Assembly: GCA_043749225.1 (NCBI GenBank)
Contig: JAYVEP010000123.1
Location: forward strand, 1 to 64,000
Direction of reading: 5' to 3'
Length of the DNA: 64,000 bases
Origin: JANXUC01 sp043749225
Lineage (GTDB): Bacteria > Acidobacteriota > Terriglobia > Terriglobales > Acidobacteriaceae
Every line of letters begins with the position of its first letter. The first letter of the stretch is position 1. Below, piece after piece: positions 34,506 to 42,903 of the stretch. The position numbers and the translations under genes were made by a program. The notes below the pieces were generated by a model that made no database searches, was not told the origin of the DNA, and worked only from the letters and a program-made list of their open reading frames with translations.

Positions 34506-34667
34506 GGTGCCTCCTGCTAAGTGATTTACTAACTTCAAGTGTAGCGCGGTCTCAAGAATTTTCTGTGGAATTCTGTCACTTACTCTACCCTCCGGAATCG
34601 CATTCTTGGTAGAGGGTCTAGACTAGCGATTGACGTCCGCGACAAGCGACGGGTTGCGGAGGGCAAG

Positions 34668-35528
34668 ATGAGCCCAGCGGATACAGCAAACATGAGAGAA
34701 GGTTCGATGAATGATCCTAAGCCTGGGGCGAGCATAATCGCACCAGGCGTTGCTCCGTCCGATGATTCCTCTGTGGCGGCCTCCCTCCTAACTCCGAAGC
34801 TCGCCTTGGAGCACAAGCATCCGCTGTCTATTCGCTGGATGCATTGGATCAACTTTCCCGTGCTCTCCATCATGATCTACTCCGGCTTACTCATTTACTG
34901 GGCGGATTCGCAGCACAACGATTTGAACTCGCACCAGGTCTATCGCATTGGAGTGGGTAGCTGGACGCTGCTGCGCTTATTCCCCGACTGGTTCTATAAA
35001 AAGCTGCACTTGGAATTTGGCCTCGCCAGCGGCATGGGATACCACTTTTTCTTCATGTGGTTTTTTGCCATCAACGGATTGCTCTACGTCGCCTATACCG
35101 CAATATCGGGAGAATGGCGGTATCTGCTTCCCAATCGACAATCGTTCGTGGAAGCTTTGCAAGTCACGTTGCATGATTTGGGATTGAGCAAGTACCATCC
35201 GCCGCGCCGGAAATATAACGGTGCCCAGCAGTTTGCTTACACCGGGGTCATCTTGATGGGAGTGGGCTCGCTGCTGACCGGCCTCGCCATCTATAAGCCA
35301 ACGCAAACGCACATCCTCACCAGTGTGCTTGGCGGGTACGAGATGGCGCGCTGGATGCACTTTTGGCTCACTATGGGCTATGTGGGATTTTTTCTCGTAC
35401 ATGTGGCACAGGTCATTCGCGCAGGCTGGAATAACTTTCGAGCCATGGTCATTGGAGACGAGTTGGTGCGGTACCCTATCGAATCACTGGGGGCCGAAGC
35501 GCAGAGAAAGGTGGCTGACCGTGGATGA
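34668..35528 (+). CDS. Cytochrome b-type membrane subunit
   Basis: A di-haem cytochrome b561/thiosulfate-reductase-type membrane anchor of 286 residues. A disordered N-terminus of about 50 residues precedes HPLSIRWMHWINFPVLSIMIYSG, the first haem-binding helix. Three further helices follow (YHFFFMWFFAINGLLYVAYTAI, FAYTGVILMGVGSLLTGLAIY, MHFWLTMGYVGFFLVHVAQVI) with His residues placed as axial ligands. GGAGG precedes ATG 34668. It overlaps the molybdopterin oxidoreductase gene downstream and should pass electrons to or from it. Confidence 0.87.
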   Translation: MSPADTANMREGSMNDPKPGASIIAPGVAPSDDSSVAASLLTPKLALEHKHPLSIRWMHWINFPVLSIMIYSGLLIYWADSQHNDLNSHQVYRIGVGSWTLLRLFPDWFYKKLHLEFGLASGMGYHFFFMWFFAINGLLYVAYTAISGEWRYLLPNRQSFVEALQVTLHDLGLSKYHPPRRKYNGAQQFAYTGVILMGVGSLLTGLAIYKPTQTHILTSVLGGYEMARWMHFWLTMGYVGFFLVHVAQVIRAGWNNFRAMVIGDELVRYPIESLGAEAQRKVADRG

Positions 35529-36669
35529 CGAGATGATGAGTGACAAGTCGAATACCGATTCCAATCCGAACGAATCAAACATGAACGGGCCCGCAAATCC
35601 TCAAAAAGCCGGTGTCCCCGGTTCAGCCGTATCAGAGCTAGAACAGGCACAAGCCCACGCCACAGCAATTTCTCAAGCGCGCGCGAAGGCCGAAGAGCAT
35701 GATCGAAAAATTCTGACAAAGCTGAGCGCAAAATCCCGCCGTGGGTTCTTGGTCGGAGGCGTCGCCGCTGCCGCCGGATTAGGCTTCTGGCATTGGCTGA
35801 ACAGTCAGGCAGAGGTTTCCGGGATCGCCGCGCCCTTCCGCAAAGCCCTCGAGTTTAATGCAAAACTGGGTCGTCTTCTATTTCAAAATGGCGCACTAGC
35901 GCCTGAGTTTAACCCCGCAGACGCGGTAAAAGATTTTCGCCGCAACGGCGATGTTGGCTTGGCTGAAATTGAACTCAAAGACTGGCGTCTACAACTCGTG
36001 GGCGCTGCGAACGCGAGCTCGCATCCCAGATTTGTCGACAACGTCGCGTCGTGGACCTACGGTCTGGATCCAGCCGATCTCGCAGACGACGGAACCGATG
36101 ACGAAGGCGATACGCCTCCCGAACCGGACAAGGTTCATGAAGCCGGAGCCAAGGCATCCGCTGTTACGTCGAAGCCCATGGAGATGCCCGAAGCTCCACC
36201 AGCCAAAATGCCCGGATTGCTGCTCACCATGGAAGATGTGTATCGATTGCCGCGCGTCGAGATGGTGACCGAGTTCAAGTGTGTCGAGGGTTGGAGGGAG
36301 GTCGTGCACTGGGGAGGTGCCCGCATGCGGGATTTTCTCGCGGCTTTTCCTCCTTCAACTCGCAGCGGCCGGCCGTGCGATGCGAATACGCAGCCGGATG
36401 CCATCCCCGAATACGTCGGCTTTGAAACACCAGATGGCGACTATTACGTCGGTATCGAACGAGAAGTCGCACTACATCCGCAGACCCTGCTGGCTTACGA
36501 GATCAACGGCGCGCCACTTTCCGCGGACCACGGCGCCCCCCTGCGCCTCGTGACGCCGCTTAAGTACGGCATCAAACAGCTCAAGCAAATTGGCCGCATC
36601 ACGTATTCCGAAACGCGTCCGCACGACTACTGGCACGAACGCGGCTACGATTACTATGTGGGACATTAA
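35521..36669 (+). CDS. Tat-dependent molybdopterin oxidoreductase (sulfite oxidase/MsrP fold)
   Basis: An oxidoreductase of 382 residues. An unusually long N-terminal region precedes a twin-arginine signal (KSRRGFLVGG, Arg73-Arg74) with the hydrophobic core VAAAAGLGFWHWL. The molybdopterin domain has the Mo-ligand Cys in TEFKCVEGW, and GFETPDGDYYVGIE and AYEINGAPLSADHGAPLRLV as in sulfite oxidase and MsrP. An Asp/Glu/Pro-rich insert of about 45 residues precedes LLLTMEDVYRLP. GTG 35521 has AAGGTGG 6 bases upstream and overlaps the cytochrome stop; ATG 35533 is the alternative. MsrP-type methionine-sulfoxide repair is one possible role. Confidence 0.9.
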   Translation: MDDEMMSDKSNTDSNPNESNMNGPANPQKAGVPGSAVSELEQAQAHATAISQARAKAEEHDRKILTKLSAKSRRGFLVGGVAAAAGLGFWHWLNSQAEVSGIAAPFRKALEFNAKLGRLLFQNGALAPEFNPADAVKDFRRNGDVGLAEIELKDWRLQLVGAANASSHPRFVDNVASWTYGLDPADLADDGTDDEGDTPPEPDKVHEAGAKASAVTSKPMEMPEAPPAKMPGLLLTMEDVYRLPRVEMVTEFKCVEGWREVVHWGGARMRDFLAAFPPSTRSGRPCDANTQPDAIPEYVGFETPDGDYYVGIEREVALHPQTLLAYEINGAPLSADHGAPLRLVTPLKYGIKQLKQIGRITYSETRPHDYWHERGYDYYVGH

Positions 36670-36721
36670 GAGCAGTCACGCGGCGTGAGGAACGGGGCCC
36701 GCCCTCCATGTCCAAATCCTT

Positions 36722-39004
36722 CTACAGCTGCGCCAGCGCCTGCCGTGCTTCATCCGCGTGCGCAAACTTTGGATTCAGCTTCAGCGACTTTTGCAGATTT
36801 ACTTTCGCCAGATCTTTCTTGCCGTCTTTTTGATAGGCCAAGCCCAAGTGATAGAAAGTGACTGGATCTTCAGGCTGGTCTTGATCAGCCGCGTTCTTGA
36901 CGGATTCCCTAAACAAGTTGATGGCGGAAGCGTAAATACCCTTTTGATAAAACGCCCAACCGAGAGTATCAGCTGAGTTAGGCGAGTCGGGCATGCCGCG
37001 CCGTGCCTCCTGCGCCATCCCCAGGGCAATGTCCACATTGCCGCCTTGCTGCAGCATCAGGTAAGCCATATTGTTTTTCGCCAAAGCATTGTCCGGCTGC
37101 ACCTGCAACGCCTTCTGGTACATGTCCTTGGCTTCCTGCCACTGTTGTTTCGATTCCAGCATTTCTCCAGCTAGAACATAAAAACGGGAATCGTTCGGGT
37201 TGTCCTTCACGGATTGTTGGTAGGTAGCAATGGCTTGATCGACGTGCCCCGCGGCGACTTGCACCTGGCCAAGCTTCAGCAAAGCCTCGGAGTTCGTCTT
37301 GTCCAGGTCAATGGACTTCCGCAGTGCCGTTTCGGCGGATGCATAATCTTCCTTGTCGGAATAAACAACGCCGAGCAGAAAATAGTAGCTGCTGTTATTG
37401 GGGACCGTCGCGATCTGCTGGTTCACTCGCGCCACCGCTTTGTCCCACTGTCCTTGCCCGGAATAAACGCGTGCCAGCCCAACCAGGGCGTCGGCGGCAG
37501 TCGAATCGTGGGTTAGAGCCTGCTCATAGTACTTTGTGGACTCGGCAAACTTTTTCTGTTCCAGAAAAAGATTCCCTACGTGAATATAGCCAACCGGGCT
37601 ATTGGGAGCGACTTCGATGGCTTTACGCATATCCGCTTCCGCGCCCTTATCGTCCTTGCGCCCGTGCTTGGAAAGTCCCAACAGCACATAACCATCCGGC
37701 AGCAGCGGTTGCTGCTGAATGATTTCCTTGGCGGAAGCTTCTAACGCCGGGTAATTCGAATTCTTAAGTTCAATCGCCGCCAGTGCGCGATGCGCCTCAA
37801 ACAAATCCGGGCGCAGCCTGACGGCGTTCCTCCATTCGTTCTCTGCGGAGGTCTCGTTGTCCAGCGCGTCGTAAGCGGCGCCCAAATGGTAATGCGCAAC
37901 GCCGTTGTCGGGGTCCGTCGCAATCACCGACTGCAGTGTGCTGGAGGCTTCTCGCAGCTGTCCCCGCCGCAGCTGAATCTGCCCGCGATAGATCAGGCAA
38001 TCGGAGTCATGAGCGTTGTCTTTCACCAGTTCGTCATTCAGCTTGGCGGCCTCGTCCACGCGATTCTTCAAGATCAGCAACTGCACATAATTCTTTTTCG
38101 CCTGCACATCTTTAGGATGTGCATGGAACACCGACTCGTATTCCTGCGTTGCTTTGTCGATATCGCCCGCAGCGAAGTAAAAGTCGCCGAGCATCCGGTA
38201 GGCGGTCCCATTCTCCGGAATCTCTTGCTTTACTTTCAGCAACTCCGCTTCGGCTTCTTCGCGCTTGCCCTGTTCCATAAACAGACGAACCAGCGCCGCA
38301 CGAGCCTCCGCATTCTTGGGCTCGGAAACCACGGCGTGCCGGTAGACTTGTTCGGCTTCCATCCAGCGCGACCGCGACTGATAGAAATTGCCAAGGGCGA
38401 TCTGGGTATTCACGACCCGGGGATTCATCTCGACAGCCTTGCGAAAGCTTGCCTCCGCCGCGTCCGCCTGGTTGGCGCGCACCTGCAAAAAGGCCAGATT
38501 CAGTAGCATGTCGGCGTTGGCGGGTGCGCTGGCAACCGCTTTCTGCATTTCCGCCAGTGCCGCCGTCTGGTTGTCCTGTGCGGAAAGGTAGTTGGCCATG
38601 GCCACGTGAAACTGTGGGTTAGACGAATCCTTTACGCTCAAAACATCCAGATGTTCCTTGGCGCGGTCCAGCGCGTGGCTGGCAATCAGTAAGTTTGCGA
38701 TATCGATATGAGCTTTGAAGTAGTCAGGGTTTAGCTCGATCGTGCGCTCCAGCTGTTCGTAGGCGGAGTTCCACTCCTGCAACTTTAGATAGGACTGGGC
38801 CAGCTGGTAGTGCGCATCGACAAAACGCGGATCCACCTGAAGGGCGTTCGCGTACTGAATAGTGGCTTCGCGGTATTTTGCTTTCTCGAAATACCGCTGG
38901 CCGCTTTCAAAGTAACGTTGTTTGCGGACGTTCGGGTCGCGCGAGCAGCCGGCCAGAAATGTCAGAGCCAGCAGTGTCAGTAATGAAATCAGAATAGTGC
39001 GCAT
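36722..39004 (-). CDS. TPR lipoprotein of exosortase/EPS system (PrsT-like)
   Basis: A lipoprotein of 760 residues. The signal MRTILISLLTLLALTFLAGC places the lipid on Cys20. Nearly all the rest is tetratricopeptide repeats, with about 18-20 units recognisable from phrases such as AYEQLERTIELNPDYFKAHI and AEASFRKAVEMNPRVVNTQI. PrsT proteins of this architecture accompany exosortase EPS clusters and are thought to scaffold secretion or assembly. I use ATG 39004 because it gives a proper signal peptide; an ATG at 39088 would add 28 unlikely residues. It is third in the exosortase operon. Confidence 0.88.
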   Translation of the reverse strand: MRTILISLLTLLALTFLAGCSRDPNVRKQRYFESGQRYFEKAKYREATIQYANALQVDPRFVDAHYQLAQSYLKLQEWNSAYEQLERTIELNPDYFKAHIDIANLLIASHALDRAKEHLDVLSVKDSSNPQFHVAMANYLSAQDNQTAALAEMQKAVASAPANADMLLNLAFLQVRANQADAAEASFRKAVEMNPRVVNTQIALGNFYQSRSRWMEAEQVYRHAVVSEPKNAEARAALVRLFMEQGKREEAEAELLKVKQEIPENGTAYRMLGDFYFAAGDIDKATQEYESVFHAHPKDVQAKKNYVQLLILKNRVDEAAKLNDELVKDNAHDSDCLIYRGQIQLRRGQLREASSTLQSVIATDPDNGVAHYHLGAAYDALDNETSAENEWRNAVRLRPDLFEAHRALAAIELKNSNYPALEASAKEIIQQQPLLPDGYVLLGLSKHGRKDDKGAEADMRKAIEVAPNSPVGYIHVGNLFLEQKKFAESTKYYEQALTHDSTAADALVGLARVYSGQGQWDKAVARVNQQIATVPNNSSYYFLLGVVYSDKEDYASAETALRKSIDLDKTNSEALLKLGQVQVAAGHVDQAIATYQQSVKDNPNDSRFYVLAGEMLESKQQWQEAKDMYQKALQVQPDNALAKNNMAYLMLQQGGNVDIALGMAQEARRGMPDSPNSADTLGWAFYQKGIYASAINLFRESVKNAADQDQPEDPVTFYHLGLAYQKDGKKDLAKVNLQKSLKLNPKFAHADEARQALAQL

Positions 39005-39155
39005 GTTTCGAATACAGGAACATTTCACGAGAACTCTCCCAACCATAGTGAACAAATACTCAAGACTGATTACAGCCCGTTTGACCAAAATGAATTGTTA
39101 TTGCAAATCGCAGGACGGCTCGGCCCATTCTCCCAGAGTAACCCGTCTCCGAAAC

Positions 39156-39806
39156 TTAACGTGGAACGTAGCGATCCAGCAACGGCACAACTTGCCCGGC
39201 AAACTCCAGCAGCCTCGCTCTGGCGGCCTCAGTGTGTTCTTTCGGAGCCACGGCAGTAGTCATCCGAATCAGCGAGCCGTCGCTGCGGTTGTAGCGCATA
39301 GCATCCGTTACCAAATAAATCTTAGCCCAGTATTCGCTAGCCACCATGCGACCATGCGCCTGGTACCAATATAGAACCAGCCTCCGCTCCGAGCCTTTAG
39401 TGACCAGGTACTCGTTCACTACGAACGGGGCGCTCCCCGGCACGTTGACTTCGGTCTGCTTAGATTCCACCGGCGACCACCCCGACCCAGGCAAGCAGTT
39501 CTTCGGCGTGTGCAACGTGTCTCCCGCCCGTTGTGAAGCAAAATAGGCTAAGAATAGATCCACATCGGGAGTCCCCATGCTGTCCGGGTAGTAGCGGAAC
39601 AGGAATTCTCCATGTCCCAGAACGTCGAGCACTTCCGGCGACAGGGAGACGTCCACGCCGCTGCGGGTCCCAAGGTTGTGCGGGAAAGTCCCCAGGGGCT
39701 CACGCGAAAGGCTTACTTCCTCCGAGCCGCGGGCGTAGAGAAATCCAGCCGTCGTTGCCAGCAGCATGGCCACGAGAAAAAAGCGAAAGTGGCTTTGCCG
39801 GTTCAT
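39156..39806 (-). CDS. epsI: EpsI-family exosortase-associated protein
   Basis: A 216-residue protein with an N-terminal membrane anchor (FRFFLVAMLLATTAGFLYA). The EpsI domain hallmark HTPKNCLPGSGW is at residues 99-110 and VLYWYQAHGR lies near residue 145. In many exosortase A systems this domain is fused to the exosortase; here it is a separate gene whose ATG overlaps the exosortase stop as ATGA. The biochemical role is unknown; relatives are needed for extracellular polymer production. Confidence 0.9.
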   Translation of the reverse strand: MNRQSHFRFFLVAMLLATTAGFLYARGSEEVSLSREPLGTFPHNLGTRSGVDVSLSPEVLDVLGHGEFLFRYYPDSMGTPDVDLFLAYFASQRAGDTLHTPKNCLPGSGWSPVESKQTEVNVPGSAPFVVNEYLVTKGSERRLVLYWYQAHGRMVASEYWAKIYLVTDAMRYNRSDGSLIRMTTAVAPKEHTEAARARLLEFAGQVVPLLDRYVPR

Positions 39807-40750
39807 ACCTTCGACCCCGTTGCGGTGTCTTTTAGATGCGCAGGCTCAGAATTCTCGCTCACCCCGTCGCCGCTGCCTAGAACCCAGTGCGACAGTCGAC
39901 GAACCGCGAACAACAGCAGCAGGGAGACAACAAAAATCATCCAGCCTGAAAAGGTATGAAAAAAGCCTTCTGCTTTATCGACATCCCAGTGTTGCACCAT
40001 GAGGCCTGTGCCTACAATCCGCAGACTATTGGCCGCCACGGCAATCGGGATGGCAGCCAGCGCCAACAGCAATCGCACCAGCCAGCGCCGCTCCAGAAGA
40101 TAGCCGTACATCACCGCCAACGTTACCAGCGACATAAGCGACCGAATGCCGCTGCAAGCCTCCGCAACCTCCAGAGACATCGCGGGCAGCCGAATGACGT
40201 TGCCTTCGCGTAAGACTGGTACGCCCGCCAGCGGAAGCAGATTGGAAGCCAGGCGAGCAGCCAGCGTTTGCAGCGGGAAAACTATCTGGTTAAACAAGAT
40301 GGCCGGGACCGGAATCATCAGTAGTAGAAAAAGCCACGGGAATGCGACTGCACGCAGGAACTTCCATCCCAAAAAAATAACAACAATCCCGCCGAGCACG
40401 AGGATCAAGGAGAGCCGCGCGAGGAACAGTTCCGCTCCGAGCGTCCCTACAATCAGGCAAAGCAATCCCGGTACCACGAGGCAAAAGCCCGCCCACGCTG
40501 GATTGTGGGGCAGCTTCGCCAATCGTGCCCGCTCCGTCCACAAGACATAGGCGGAAAATGCGGGCACAAAAAAGCCATGCGAAAAGTTCGGGTCGTGGGT
40601 CCACTGCCCAGCCAGCCGCGAAAGCACGGGGAAGTACAGAACCCCTAACAGGCACACTAAGACGGCGAGCTTGAACTTGGGGCCGAGCTCTACCGGAGCC
40701 TTCGTCGCATCCTCCCGCGCCGAATGGGCGGTTGGGACAGGGAAATTCAT
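39803..40750 (-). CDS. Exosortase (XrtA-like membrane transpeptidase)
   Basis: A polytopic inner-membrane cysteine transpeptidase of 315 residues with about eight helices. The proposed catalytic residues are all present: Cys199 in EVAEACSGIRSL, Arg244 in AANSLRIVGTG and His265 in GFFHTFSGW. HDPNFSHGFFVP and LLLMIPVP are further family hallmarks. Exosortases cleave C-terminal PEP-CTERM signals and help anchor or glycosylate the product. ATG 40750 is chosen because AAGGTAGG lies 7 bases upstream. Order in the operon: exosortase, epsI, TPR lipoprotein. Confidence 0.94.
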   Translation of the reverse strand: MNFPVPTAHSAREDATKAPVELGPKFKLAVLVCLLGVLYFPVLSRLAGQWTHDPNFSHGFFVPAFSAYVLWTERARLAKLPHNPAWAGFCLVVPGLLCLIVGTLGAELFLARLSLILVLGGIVVIFLGWKFLRAVAFPWLFLLLMIPVPAILFNQIVFPLQTLAARLASNLLPLAGVPVLREGNVIRLPAMSLEVAEACSGIRSLMSLVTLAVMYGYLLERRWLVRLLLALAAIPIAVAANSLRIVGTGLMVQHWDVDKAEGFFHTFSGWMIFVVSLLLLFAVRRLSHWVLGSGDGVSENSEPAHLKDTATGSKV

Positions 40751-40804
40751 GAAATGGCCTACCTTACAGCATATGCCACGCCTTCCGAAAGTCAAATAGC
40801 CATT

Positions 40805-40901
40805 CAGGGGAGTAGCGCAAGGCGCAGAGCGCCCCGCCGGCATCGCCGGGGGTCACCTAAGCAGTCAGGCGGGGTCCGCAGTGACCGGGCGACCTCCCTT
40901 G
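40805..40901 (+). ncRNA. Structured RNA candidate resembling the yybP-ykoY (manganese) riboswitch
   Basis: The closing stem CAGGGGAG (40805-40812) pairs over 8 bases with CTCCCTTG (40894-40901). The 5' strand runs into TAGC, giving the GGGGAGTAGC signature of the yybP-ykoY family, and GACC precedes the 3' strand. Inside are GGCGC-AGA-GCGCC (40821-40833), CCGGC-ATC-GCCGG (40837-40849) and GGTCAC (40851-40856) paired with GTGACC (40881-40886). There is no Mn exporter gene downstream, so if real it is orphaned. Alternatively the minus strand forms a structured 5' leader of the exosortase operon. Confidence 0.4.
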
Positions 40902-40938
40902 CAACTGTAAATTGTTCAGTAAAATAGACTTATAGGCA

Positions 40939-40967
40939 TTGGCTTAACCCCACGAAGGGGCGATAAT
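40939..40967 (+). promoter_or_regulatory. Promoter candidate for the activator-like gene
   Basis: TTGGCT (40939-40944), a 17-base spacer and GATAAT (40962-40967) match sigma-70-type promoters. The spacer contains CCCC-ACGAA-GGGG, an inverted repeat that could be an operator. Confidence 0.4.
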
Positions 40968-41132
40968 AATAGAAGATTACGAAAGAATGGGTAATTGTTT
41001 TCCACTTTTCCTCCGAACCGTGGGAAGATAGCCTTAGGTAAGAGCTGTGGTGGAGTTTGTCCGAAATTGGGTAAGTATTTGTCCAACAGGGGATTAGGTC
41101 GCCAGTTTCTCGAAAGTTGAGGTGTCCCCAGC

Positions 41133-42185
41133 ATGGCATCTGTCTTGCTCCAAGAGGATAGACACAATTTCGTACCAGTCCCCCAGAAGAATCGCTACTC
41201 TATGTCGACCATGGACCATAATTTCTCCGTGCCGCCTTCTGTGTCTTCGAAGGACAGTCAGCGGAGATCCTCGTTTGTTGCCAGCGGAACTTCGCCGGAG
41301 AGCAGGGTGGTGGAGTCTGAGTTCCTGCCGGGTGGTTGTGCGGCCATGCGCTCGGTCGAGCAGGTCATGCGTGAGTTAGCGGCAGGAGACGCCCCGGTTT
41401 TGATTCGCGCCGAAGCGGGAGCGGGGAAGCGCACAGCAGCGCAACGAATCCACCAGATGTCGATTCGGCGCGGCCATCCTTTCGTTGCGCTGGATTGCGC
41501 CACGTTGACCGGCGAGGCCCTGGAAAACAGCGTCATTGCTACCTTCTGTCGAGGCACGGTTCTGTTGGAAGAAGTAGCCAACCTCACGGCAGCTTGCCAG
41601 GAAAAGCTGATGCAGGTTCTCGAAAGTGGTGTGAGTTCGACCAGCGCCCGCCTGGTTTTCACAACTGGAAAAGATTTGGAGCGCGAGTTGTCCGAGCGCC
41701 GCTTCCGCGAAGATTTGTACTACCGTATCAGTGGCGTCTGCCTGCGCCTGCCTCCGTTGCGGCAACGTCGCGAAGATATTGCTCCACTCGTGCGTTTTTT
41801 TCTGACTCGTTATGCAGCGGAGTTAGGGCGGAACCTTCCACAACTCAGCCCGGAAGCGGAACAACGGCTACAGGATTATGCCTGGCCAGGGAATCTGCGT
41901 GAGCTGCAGGATGTAGCCAAGGCGATTGTCGTTTTAGGAGACGAAGCCCTTGTTTTAGGCGGGTTACGCGGGTTGAGCATCTTGCCAGGTCGCCGCGCCG
42001 ATGGACGGGTATCTCTGAAAGAAGCATCGAAAGCGGCGTCGCGTGAAGCCGAAAAAGAACTGATTTTGAAGGTTTTGAACCGCACGCGCTGGAATCGACG
42101 CCGCGCAGCCGAGGAGTTGCAGATTAGCTACAAAGCTCTGCTCTACAAGCTGAAACAGATTGGTTGCCATGAGTACGGAGCTTAG
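41133..42185 (+). CDS. NtrC-type activator with degenerate AAA+ domain (no GAFTGA)
   Basis: A transcription factor-like protein of 350 residues. The AAA+ core spans about residues 63-290, with a Walker A-like AEAGAGKRT (94-101) and a Walker B-like GTVLLEEV in place of GTLFLDEI. ERRFREDLYYRISGVCLRLPPLRQRREDI and YAWPGNLRELQ are normal for sigma-54 activators. The segment that should hold GAFTGA is deleted (ENSVIATFCRGTVLL). A C-terminal Fis-type HTH (NRRRAAEELQISYKALLYKL) binds DNA. It lies between the two EPS transcription units and probably regulates them. GAGGTG precedes ATG 41133; ATG 41202 is possible. Confidence 0.87.
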   Translation: MASVLLQEDRHNFVPVPQKNRYSMSTMDHNFSVPPSVSSKDSQRRSSFVASGTSPESRVVESEFLPGGCAAMRSVEQVMRELAAGDAPVLIRAEAGAGKRTAAQRIHQMSIRRGHPFVALDCATLTGEALENSVIATFCRGTVLLEEVANLTAACQEKLMQVLESGVSSTSARLVFTTGKDLERELSERRFREDLYYRISGVCLRLPPLRQRREDIAPLVRFFLTRYAAELGRNLPQLSPEAEQRLQDYAWPGNLRELQDVAKAIVVLGDEALVLGGLRGLSILPGRRADGRVSLKEASKAASREAEKELILKVLNRTRWNRRRAAEELQISYKALLYKLKQIGCHEYGA

Positions 42186-42254
42186 GCCAGAAAAAATTTG
42201 GCCCGGAAGAAAATCGAACGGACGTAAGCAACACTACTTTTTTGAGGAGCTGGT

Positions 42255-42899
42255 ATGAAACGCACAGGAATGCTGGTGGGGTTGGTTTTGGCGGTCAGCT
42301 TTGTCACGACTGGGTGTCCGGCACAGGACACTTCGACAAAGCCAGCGGCGGCGCCTGCGCAGGCAGCAACGTCGCCGGCACCGCCACCGGCGACCCCCGC
42401 GCCCCTAAACGCTGTACCCAAGGATTACGTGATCGGTTCCGAAGACACCGTCATGGTTTCGGTTTGGAACGAAGAGAAGCTGACAGCCACATTGCCGGTG
42501 CGCCCGGATGGCAAGATTTCACTGCCACTGCTGAATGATGTGCAGGCGTCGGGGCTCACGCCGATGGCATTGGCGGATTCGATTACTGAGAAGCTGAAGA
42601 AGTTTCTGGCTGACCCCCGCGTGACGGTGGTGGTGACTCAGATGAACAGCCAGAAGGTCTTCATGCTGGGCGAAGTGTCGCATACCGGCGCTTTGCCGCT
42701 ACTGCCGAATATGACAGTGTTGCAGGCGTTGTCCACGGCGGGGTTTTCGCAGTTCGCCAACCAGAAGAAGATCTACATCTTGCGCGTGGAGGATGGGAAA
42801 CAGCAGAAGCTTCCTTTCAATTATAAGGCGGTCGTTAAGGGCGAGCAGATGGAACAGAACATTCTGCTGAAGCCGGGCGACACGATCGTGGTGCCTTAG
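42255..42899 (+). CDS. Polysaccharide export lipoprotein (Wza-like)
   Basis: The outer-membrane export component, 214 residues. The signal ends in VTTGC, giving a lipidated Cys. A Pro/Ala linker precedes the Poly_export domain (DYVIGSEDTVMVSVWNEEKLTATLPVRPDGKISLPLLNDVQASG). An SLBB-like segment (KVFMLGEVSHTGALPLLPNMTVLQALSTAGG-type) ends in LKPGDTIVVP. GAGGAG lies upstream of ATG 42255. It is the first gene of a ten-gene operon in which most neighbours overlap or lie within 20 bases. Confidence 0.93.
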   Translation: MKRTGMLVGLVLAVSFVTTGCPAQDTSTKPAAAPAQAATSPAPPPATPAPLNAVPKDYVIGSEDTVMVSVWNEEKLTATLPVRPDGKISLPLLNDVQASGLTPMALADSITEKLKKFLADPRVTVVVTQMNSQKVFMLGEVSHTGALPLLPNMTVLQALSTAGFSQFANQKKIYILRVEDGKQQKLPFNYKAVVKGEQMEQNILLKPGDTIVVP

Positions 42900-42903
42900 G
42901 GCC

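Noticed and set aside
37790..38506. 238-codon plus-strand frame within the TPR gene
   Set aside because: It mirrors the repetitive TPR codons and is not a separate gene.
40805..40901. c-di-GMP (GEMM) riboswitch
   Set aside because: The conserved GEMM blocks (CACAGGGCAAACC and GGACGCAAAGCC-type) are absent. A yybP-ykoY-like fold fits better.
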